From contig CAADVE010000203.1 in assembly GCA_900752425.1 (NCBI GenBank), positions 1 to 20,038 of the forward strand: DNA of 20,038 nt, in the 5' to 3' direction. The position numbers and the translations under genes were made by a program. The stretch is from an uncultured Collinsella sp. (GTDB lineage Bacteria; Actinomycetota; Coriobacteriia; Coriobacteriales; Coriobacteriaceae). This document shows, one piece after another, positions 15,295 to 20,038 of the stretch (its first letter is position 1; each line of letters begins with the position of its first letter). Below the pieces are notes generated by a model. It was given only the letters and a program-made list of their open reading frames with translations, did no database searches and was not told the DNA's origin.

Positions 15295-16257
15295 ATGCAC
15301 GCAACTGATTTTGGTCGCACGCTCATCATCGCCAACCCAGCCGCCCAGTCGGGCGCCGCGCATGAGGTTGCCGAGCGCCTGCAGCGCTTTTTGGATATGA
15401 CCGCGCGCGCATCCCAGTTTGACTTGGTGCTAACCGAGCGCATGGGACACGCCAAGGAGCTGGCCGCCCAAGCAACGGACTATCGCACCGTTATCGCACT
15501 CGGCGGCGACGGCGTAATCCACGAGATCGTCAACGGGCTTATGACACAAAAGGAGGACGCCCGCCCCGCTCTTGCCGTCCTGCCCGTGGGCTCCGGCAAC
15601 GATTTTGCCCAGACGCTCGGCATCGACGATTTCTCCGGCAAGGATTTTGGCGCGCTGCTCACCTGTGAGCTGCAGCGTCAGGACATCGGGCGCATTCGCT
15701 CGTGGAACCCCGCAAGCGGTAGCGGCGAGGCTTCCGTTGAGTACTACGACCAAACGCTTTCGGTCGGGATCGATGCCGCCATCGGCCTTGGCACCACCGA
15801 GCTGCGCAAAAAGACCGGCTTGACAGGCGCACCGCTCTACATCCTCTCGGGACTTGAGCAGTTTGGTCTACGCTATCGCAACTACCCCATGACAGTCAGC
15901 TTTGACGGCGCGCCCGCCGAGCGCGTGAGGGCGATCATCATGGCGATTCAGCTGGGCCCCACGTATGGCTCGGGCTATCGCATCTGCCCCGATGCCGACC
16001 CCTGCGACGGCATGCTCGACGTCTGCTACGCCTGCGGCCCCGTCCCCCGTGCGGTCGCGCTTCCCATGTTCCTTTCGGCCAAGGACGGCCACCATACCAA
16101 GTTGCCACCGGTTCGCATGCGCCGCTGTCGCCACGCCGAGCTCACCTTTGAGGAGCCCGACTACCCCATCCAGACCGACGGCGAGCCCGTTGTCGCCTCG
16201 CGCATCGAGGTGGACGTCCTCGGCGGAGCCCTTCACGTCTGGCACCCCACCCGCTAA
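15295..16257 (+). CDS. Diacylglycerol kinase family lipid kinase (DgkB/YegS/BmrU-like)
   Basis: This 320-residue protein has the DAGK catalytic fold: the opening LIIANPAAQSGAA (10-22), the nucleotide loop ALGGDGVIHEIVNGL (68-82) with GGDG at 70-73, and PVGSGNDFAQTLG (97-109). The C-terminal half contains LSVGIDAAIG and the QTDGEPV segment seen near the end of these kinases. Members phosphorylate diacylglycerol or related lipids with ATP at the inner membrane face, recycling lipid-turnover products; the exact substrate is not readable here. I start at the ATG at 15295, which has GGGAG seven bases upstream; earlier in-frame starts at 15223 (GTG) and 15271 lack this. It may be read through from the CLC gene, 87 bp upstream, with no terminator seen between them. 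Confidence 0.88.
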   Translation: MHATDFGRTLIIANPAAQSGAAHEVAERLQRFLDMTARASQFDLVLTERMGHAKELAAQATDYRTVIALGGDGVIHEIVNGLMTQKEDARPALAVLPVGSGNDFAQTLGIDDFSGKDFGALLTCELQRQDIGRIRSWNPASGSGEASVEYYDQTLSVGIDAAIGLGTTELRKKTGLTGAPLYILSGLEQFGLRYRNYPMTVSFDGAPAERVRAIIMAIQLGPTYGSGYRICPDADPCDGMLDVCYACGPVPRAVALPMFLSAKDGHHTKLPPVRMRRCRHAELTFEEPDYPIQTDGEPVVASRIEVDVLGGALHVWHPTR

Positions 16258-16266
16258 CCCTACCTA

Positions 16267-16333
16267 AGTTGCGGTGAAATAGGGACTGTTTATGCAGCTA
16301 AAGCCGCAAAACAGTCCCTATTTCACCGCAACT
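16267..16333. repeat. Perfect 25-bp inverted repeat between convergent genes
   Basis: Arms 16267-16291 and 16309-16333 are exact inverse copies, starting AGTTGCGGTGAAATAGGGAC, around a 17-base loop. It begins 10 bp after the lipid-kinase stop and ends 10 bp before the stop of the opposing release-factor-like gene. It can therefore fold in both transcripts. Neither side has a T-tract, so it is not a canonical terminator. The perfection of such long arms suggests a recent or mobile palindrome. Confidence 0.8.
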
Positions 16334-16343
16334 CATGAGGAGG

Positions 16344-16724
16344 CTATTCGTCGCTACCCGGCTTGCGACGGTTGACCTTTTTAATGGCGTTGAAGTGCTT
16401 GTCATTGAGCCTGCGCTGGCGAGAGCGCTGAGGCACCTTGGTCTTTACGCGTCGGCGCGGCGGACGCCCGCGACGCCCAAGCTCAGCGCGCAGCTTACGC
16501 AGGCAGCTACTACGGTTTTGGAACTGACTGCGGCTCTCGCGCGCCGTCACGGTAATTCCCGAAGGGATATGTTTCATGCGCACCGCCGAGTCCGTCGTGT
16601 TGACGCCTTGTCCGCCCGGACCAGTCGCGCGAAACACCTGCACCTCGCAATCGCGCGCCAACTCCTCGACCGACATCTCGGCATAGCGCGCATACTCGCG
16701 CCATTCCATCTTGTTCTCATCCAT
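16344..16724 (-). CDS. Release-factor-like peptidyl-tRNA hydrolase domain protein (GGQ family)
   Basis: This 126-residue protein is essentially one class-I release-factor catalytic domain. It has FRATGPGGQGVNTTDSAV (31-48) with the GGQ at 37-39, then HIPSGITVTARESRSQFQNR (52-71), as in RF domain 3. The codon-recognition domains are absent. The C-terminus is very basic (GRRGRPPRRRVKTKVPQRSR and onward), comparable to the tail that ArfB inserts into the mRNA channel of stalled ribosomes. The likely role is hydrolysis of peptidyl-tRNA on stalled or abnormal ribosomes. The usual HVN after GGQ is GVN here. The start is the ATG at 16724, with GGGGAGG eight bases upstream; an in-frame start at 16790 lies inside a terminator hairpin. 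ArfB, PrfH-like and unassigned RF-like families remain alternatives. Confidence 0.82.
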   Translation of the reverse strand: MDENKMEWREYARYAEMSVEELARDCEVQVFRATGPGGQGVNTTDSAVRMKHIPSGITVTARESRSQFQNRSSCLRKLRAELGRRGRPPRRRVKTKVPQRSRQRRLNDKHFNAIKKVNRRKPGSDE

Positions 16725-16744
16725 ATCAGCACCTCCCCTCATAC

Positions 16745-16780
16745 AAAAAATGTGACAAAGGGAAAGTCCCTTTGTCACAT
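16745..16780 (-). terminator. Rho-independent terminator after xpt
   Basis: Two perfect 14-base arms (16750-16763 and 16767-16780; coding-strand arm ATGTGACAAAGGGA) close a three-base loop and are followed by a T6 tract (A6 at 16745-16750 on the plus strand). It starts 27 bases after the xpt stop and separates xpt from the release-factor-like gene. The plus-strand side has no T-tract. Confidence 0.88.
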
Positions 16781-16807
16781 CGCATACCAATCGCTTGTGT
16801 TGCGCGC

Positions 16808-17386
16808 TTAGGCGAAGGTGATCTCGCCGGTCTCGCAGTCCATATCGGCGATACGGGCCAGGCTCTCAACGCGGAAGCCGCGCTCGCGGAGCTTATCGCC
16901 ACCGCCCTGGAAGCCCTTCTCCACCGCAATGCCAATACCGGACACCTCGGCACCCGCAGCCTCGCAGATCTTGATAAGACCCTCGAGCGCGCAGCCGTTG
17001 GCCAGGAAGTCGTCGATGATCAGGACCTTGTCGCCCTCGGACAGGAAACGCTTGCCGACGATGACCGGGTACTCCTTCTGCTTGGTAAAGGAGTAGATGG
17101 TCGTGGCATACTGCTCGCCGTCGAGGTTGATGGACTGCGCCTTCTTGGCAAAGACCACCGGCACGCCGCCAAAATGCTGGGCTGCAATGCAAGCCATGCC
17201 AATGCCCGAAGCCTCGATCGTCAGGATCTTGTTGATCTCGACACCCTCGAACAGACGGGCCCACTCGGCGCCCATGTGGTCGAACAGCTCAACGTCGCAT
17301 TGGTGGTTGAGGAAGGCATCAACCTTAAGGACGTTACCGGCCTTTACGATGCCGTCATGGCGAATACGATCCTCAAGCTCCTGCAT
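16808..17386 (-). CDS. xpt: Xanthine phosphoribosyltransferase
   Basis: This 192-residue cytoplasmic salvage enzyme converts xanthine and PRPP to XMP. The PRPP-binding loop VLIIDDFLANG (121-131) and the family signatures LKVDAFLNHQ (20-29), LTIEASGIGMA (55-65), PVVFAKK (76-82) and FTKQKEYPVIVGKRFLSEGD (100-119) match Xpt rather than other purine transferases. Length is normal (about 190). The ATG at 17386 follows AAGGGG by about eight bases. The 159-bp upstream region up to the MFS stop holds no purine-riboswitch core that I can recognise, only a short GCGG/CCGC stem, so regulation is not evident. A strong terminator follows, so it is probably a single-gene transcript or the end of an MFS-xpt one. 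Confidence 0.94.
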   Translation of the reverse strand: MQELEDRIRHDGIVKAGNVLKVDAFLNHQCDVELFDHMGAEWARLFEGVEINKILTIEASGIGMACIAAQHFGGVPVVFAKKAQSINLDGEQYATTIYSFTKQKEYPVIVGKRFLSEGDKVLIIDDFLANGCALEGLIKICEAAGAEVSGIGIAVEKGFQGGGDKLRERGFRVESLARIADMDCETGEITFA

Positions 17387-17545
17387 GGCGCAACCCCTTC
17401 TCGCGGCAACGATACCGCGCGATTAATAAACGTTGTTCGATAGTCTACCACGGACCGACCCCCGCCCGTCCCACAAGCCGCATCGCACCATAAAGCCGCA
17501 AGACCAGTAGATAGGCCCGATTCGTGGCAAGCCTGCCCCCACAAG
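17387..17545. promoter_or_regulatory. Upstream region of xpt
   Basis: This 159-bp gap has the duplicated TGCGGCTT on the minus strand and a TTGTGG/CCACGA stem just after the MFS stop that lacks a T-tract. TAGACT is at best a weak -10. No purine riboswitch signature was found. Nothing further can be supported. Confidence 0.3.
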
Positions 17546-18850
17546 CTAATGGCGGGAGCGCATCCTCACCAAACGCACCATGGCAAGCGCAAAGCCCGCT
17601 GCCGCCACAGCCATGAGCACGTAGAACACCGAGCGAAAGCCGAACAGGAACACATCCGGACGGCCCGCAACAAAACTGGTCACGGCCTCGCCCATCGCCA
17701 CGCTCATCTGCCCATACAGGATATTCGACGCCACCGTAATGCCGAGTGCCATGCCGGCGTAGCGCGCCAAGCTGCCCAAGCTGCCCGCAAAACCGAGCGC
17801 CTCGCGCGGGGCCGAGCCCATATACAGCGAGTTATTGGGGCTTTGGAAAATCGACGTGCCGCACGACATAAATGCGACGCAGCACACGATCACGGGGATG
17901 GAAGAGTGCTCGTCGAGCGTGCTTACCGCAAAGAGACCGCACACGTACACGCCCAGGCCAACCGCCGTAGGACCCTCGCAGCCAACACGGTCCGAAACCG
18001 TTCCCGAAAGCGGGCCGATAAAGGCATTCACCATTGGCAGTGCCAAAAACAGCAGGCCCGAAACGTCAGACCCAAACCCATGCGCGTCCTGAAAATAGAA
18101 CGGCAGAATAAACTCGGATGCGCCAATGCCAACGAACACGATGAGCATGCAGGCAAGGTTGATGGTGAAGGCCGAATTTGCAAAGCAGCGACGCGCGGCC
18201 TCAATCAGCGACATGGGGCGCTCGCCGGCCTCCGGCTTAACATGCGGCAGCGTGTAAAGCCCCACGATAAACGAGATGACGCCAATGGGCAGGTTGATGA
18301 GGAAGATGCTCTCCCAAGGAAAGCTTGCCACCAGCATGCCGCCGAGCACGGGACCACACATCATGCCGAGGGCCACGAAGGTCGCGAGAATACCCATAGC
18401 ACGACCGCGCTCGCGCGCCGGAAACGACTCGGTGATGATACCCATGTTGTTAGCCATGGCCGCCGCGCAACCGACGCCCTGAACGATGCGCGCCAGAATA
18501 AGAACCTCAAGCGAGGCCGAAAGGCCGCACAGCAGCGAGCCGACCGTAAAGACGATGACGCCCAGCTGAAACACATTCACCTTGCCGCGCACGTCGCCCA
18601 GACGGCCAAACGGCAGCATAGCCACGCATGTCGCAAGCAGATACACCGAGCTCACCAGCTGGATGCGATCGAGGCCCACGCCCAGTTCCTTTTGCATCAC
18701 GGGCAGCGCCACGGTCACGACGGTCGAATCCAGGCACACCATAAACGTCATGATGAGCACGGTAAACAGAATCGCCCATTTGTTCTTGCCATGGGTGTCG
18801 CCCTCAAGGGCAATGTGCTCGCGGCGCAGATGCTCTGCGGTTTTCTCCAT
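17546..18850 (-). CDS. MFS exporter, DHA2 (EmrB/QacA-like) family
   Basis: This 434-residue membrane protein is a proton-driven exporter of the drug:H+ antiporter-2 type. It shows the first-helix motif MVCLDSTVVTVALPVMQKEL, motif A LPFGRLGDVRGKVNVF, RIVQGVGCAAAMANNMGII, and motif C GPVLGGMLVASFPWESIFLI continuing NLPIG, which is diagnostic for DHA2. It is shorter than typical 14-helix members (about 480-510), so the helix count is uncertain. The ATG at 18850 follows AAAGGA at suitable spacing; an in-frame ATG two codons upstream overlaps that site. The gene lies after a strong terminator, so it needs its own promoter within 18851-18876 or reads through. The substrate is unknown; no adjacent regulator gene is present. 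Confidence 0.9.
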   Translation of the reverse strand: MEKTAEHLRREHIALEGDTHGKNKWAILFTVLIMTFMVCLDSTVVTVALPVMQKELGVGLDRIQLVSSVYLLATCVAMLPFGRLGDVRGKVNVFQLGVIVFTVGSLLCGLSASLEVLILARIVQGVGCAAAMANNMGIITESFPARERGRAMGILATFVALGMMCGPVLGGMLVASFPWESIFLINLPIGVISFIVGLYTLPHVKPEAGERPMSLIEAARRCFANSAFTINLACMLIVFVGIGASEFILPFYFQDAHGFGSDVSGLLFLALPMVNAFIGPLSGTVSDRVGCEGPTAVGLGVYVCGLFAVSTLDEHSSIPVIVCCVAFMSCGTSIFQSPNNSLYMGSAPREALGFAGSLGSLARYAGMALGITVASNILYGQMSVAMGEAVTSFVAGRPDVFLFGFRSVFYVLMAVAAAGFALAMVRLVRMRSRH

Positions 18851-18876
18851 ATCCATCCTTTCGAGTGGCGCAACGC

Positions 18877-18922
18877 AAAAACGGGGCCCCAATCGCCTGC
18901 GAACAGTCGCGATTGGGGTCCC
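18877..18922 (-). terminator. Rho-independent terminator after the O-acetylhomoserine sulfhydrylase gene
   Basis: The coding strand has GGGACCCCAATCGC and GCGATTGGGGCCCC as 14-base arms (13 Watson-Crick pairs and one wobble) around a 12-base loop, followed by GTTTTTG. It lies about 70 bases after the stop at 18991 and just upstream of the MFS gene. Confidence 0.85.
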
Positions 18923-18990
18923 GCCTACGGAATCGGAACTAAAGGTCGCCGAAGCTTTCTGCCAGCATCGGCACCTTGTAGGAAGCTAGC

Positions 18991-20038
18991 CTAGCACTGC
19001 TCGAGTGCCTGCTCAAGGTCGGCAATCAGATCGGCCGTGTCCTCGAGACCGCACGACAGGCGCACCATGTCGGCGGAGATGCCACAAGCGATGAGCTCCT
19101 CATCGTTCATCTGACGATGTGTGGCGTTTGCCGGATGCAAGCAGCAGGTGCGCGCATCGGCCACGTGCGTGGCGATCTGGGCGAGCTTGAGACTCTTCAT
19201 AAAGGTCTCGGCCGCCGCGCGACCACCGTTAAAGCCAAAGCTCACAACGCCGCAGGTACCGTTGGGCATGTACTTCTGAGCCAGGTCATAGTACTTGTCG
19301 CCCTCCAAACCCGGATAGCTCACGAAGCGTACCTTGGGATGACTCTGCAGGAACTTGGCAACGGCCAGGCCGTTCTCACAATGACGCGGCATGCGCACAT
19401 GCAGGCTCTCGAGCGAGCTGTTCAAGAAAAACGCCGCCTGCGGGTTCTGCATGGGGCCGAGGTCACGCATGAGCTGAGCGGTTGCCTTGGTAATGAAGGC
19501 GCCCTCGCGACCGAACTTCTCGGCATAGGTCACGCCGTGGTAGCTCTCGTCGGGCGTGGTGAGACCCGGGAACTTGTCCGCATGGGCCATCCAGTCAAAC
19601 TGGCCGTGGTCGACGATTACGCCGCCCAGGTAGGCAGCATGTCCATCCATGTACTTGGTGGTGGAGTGCGTAACGATGTCGGCGCCCCACTCAAAGGGGC
19701 GGCACATCACGGGCGTCGGGAAGGTGTTGTCGACCATCAGCGGCACGCCGTGGTCATGCGCGGCCTTGGCAAAGCGCTCAATATCGAGCACGGCAAGGGC
19801 GGGGTTGGCGATCGTCTCGCCAAAGACGAGCTTGGTATTGGGCTCAAACGCTGCCTCGAGCTCTTCATCGGTGCAGTCGGGGGCAACGAACGTGCAGGTC
19901 AGACCCATGCGCTCCATGGTATGGGCGAGCAGGTTGTAGGTACCGCCGTAGATAGCAGAGCTAGCGACCACATGATCGCCGGCACCGGCAACGTTAAAGA
20001 TCGCGAGGAAGTTCGCAGCCATGCCCGAGCTCGTGAGC
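18991..20038 (-). CDS. O-acetylhomoserine sulfhydrylase / aminocarboxypropyltransferase (5' end outside window)
   Basis: 348 residues are visible and the frame stays open to the window edge (reading LTSSGMAANF at the start), so roughly 80 N-terminal residues are missing. It is a PLP enzyme of the Cys/Met metabolism family. Signatures are GDHVVASSAIYGGTYNLL, the cofactor-contacting VDNTFPTP, and DIVTHSTTKYMDGHAAYLGG, whose lysine (codon 19654-19656) should form the Schiff base. The C-terminus LSCGLEDTADLIADLEQALE is typical of MetY-type enzymes that make homocysteine from O-acetylhomoserine and sulfide. Cystathionine gamma-synthase is less likely because the length and the TxxKYMDGH block fit MetY better. 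An ATG at 20022 is internal, not the true start. Confidence 0.9.
   Translation of the reverse strand, partial: LTSSGMAANFLAIFNVAGAGDHVVASSAIYGGTYNLLAHTMERMGLTCTFVAPDCTDEELEAAFEPNTKLVFGETIANPALAVLDIERFAKAAHDHGVPLMVDNTFPTPVMCRPFEWGADIVTHSTTKYMDGHAAYLGGVIVDHGQFDWMAHADKFPGLTTPDESYHGVTYAEKFGREGAFITKATAQLMRDLGPMQNPQAAFFLNSSLESLHVRMPRHCENGLAVAKFLQSHPKVRFVSYPGLEGDKYYDLAQKYMPNGTCGVVSFGFNGGRAAAETFMKSLKLAQIATHVADARTCCLHPANATHRQMNDEELIACGISADMVRLSCGLEDTADLIADLEQALEQC

Noticed and set aside
17387..17545. Purine riboswitch upstream of xpt
   Set aside because: The conserved three-way-junction loops of the purine aptamer are not present in this gap.
17549..18994. Plus-strand open frame of about 481 codons
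   Set aside because: It is antisense to the MFS gene and is a His/Arg/Lys/Asn-rich shadow without membrane helices or motifs.

Overview
The window is about 20 kb of GC-rich bacterial DNA. Gene content and style suggest a gut Coriobacteriia genome, most likely Collinsella. The basis is Tat-type lipoprotein substrate-binding proteins, a 2-hydroxyacyl-CoA dehydratase/activase pair, Actinobacteria-like base composition and intergenic palindromes. This assignment is an inference; there is no rRNA or other marker gene in the window. Both ends cut through genes. The first ~48 bases are a poly-C/poly-G-like run that looks like a damaged contig edge.

Layout, left to right. (1) 1-2230, minus strand: the corrupted start of a probable glycosyltransferase, an acyl-CoA dehydratase activase (ASKHA ATPase), an 89-bp hairpin element, and a single-subunit 2-hydroxyacyl-CoA dehydratase-family protein of the YjiM/double-cubane type. 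(2) 2308-7560, minus strand: a five-gene oligopeptide/dipeptide-type ABC importer (binding protein, two permeases, two ATPases). Its first permease gene is broken by a one-base homopolymer frameshift. (3) 7561-8158: a 598-bp gap with two very short ORFs behind good ribosome-binding sites, stem-loops and dyads; no conventional gene. (4) 8159-13575, minus strand: a molybdenum block, moeA-mog-modA-modB-modC in transcription order. A terminator separates mog from modA, and three palindromes lie over the modA promoter. ModB carries an unusual ~185-residue exported N-terminal domain. (5) 13786-16257, plus strand: a CLC-family antiporter with fluoride-type (CLC-F) signatures and a diacylglycerol-kinase-family lipid kinase. 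(6) 16344-20038, minus strand: a small GGQ release-factor-like protein, xanthine phosphoribosyltransferase, a DHA2-type MFS exporter and the 3' part of O-acetylhomoserine sulfhydrylase. Hairpins, two of them with T-tracts, separate these genes.

Functionally, ModA captures molybdate outside the membrane, ModB/ModC import it, and Mog plus MoeA adenylylate molybdopterin and insert the metal. moaA/C/D/E and mobA must lie elsewhere. The peptide importer and the radical-type dehydratase pair fit an anaerobic amino-acid/peptide lifestyle, but the dehydratase substrate cannot be read from the sequence. No CRISPR array, tRNA, rRNA, insertion sequence or phage gene was seen. The most interesting items are the ModB fusion, the modA promoter palindromes, the CLC-F transporter, the lone dehydratase/activase pair, and hairpin elements that may be dispersed repeats.
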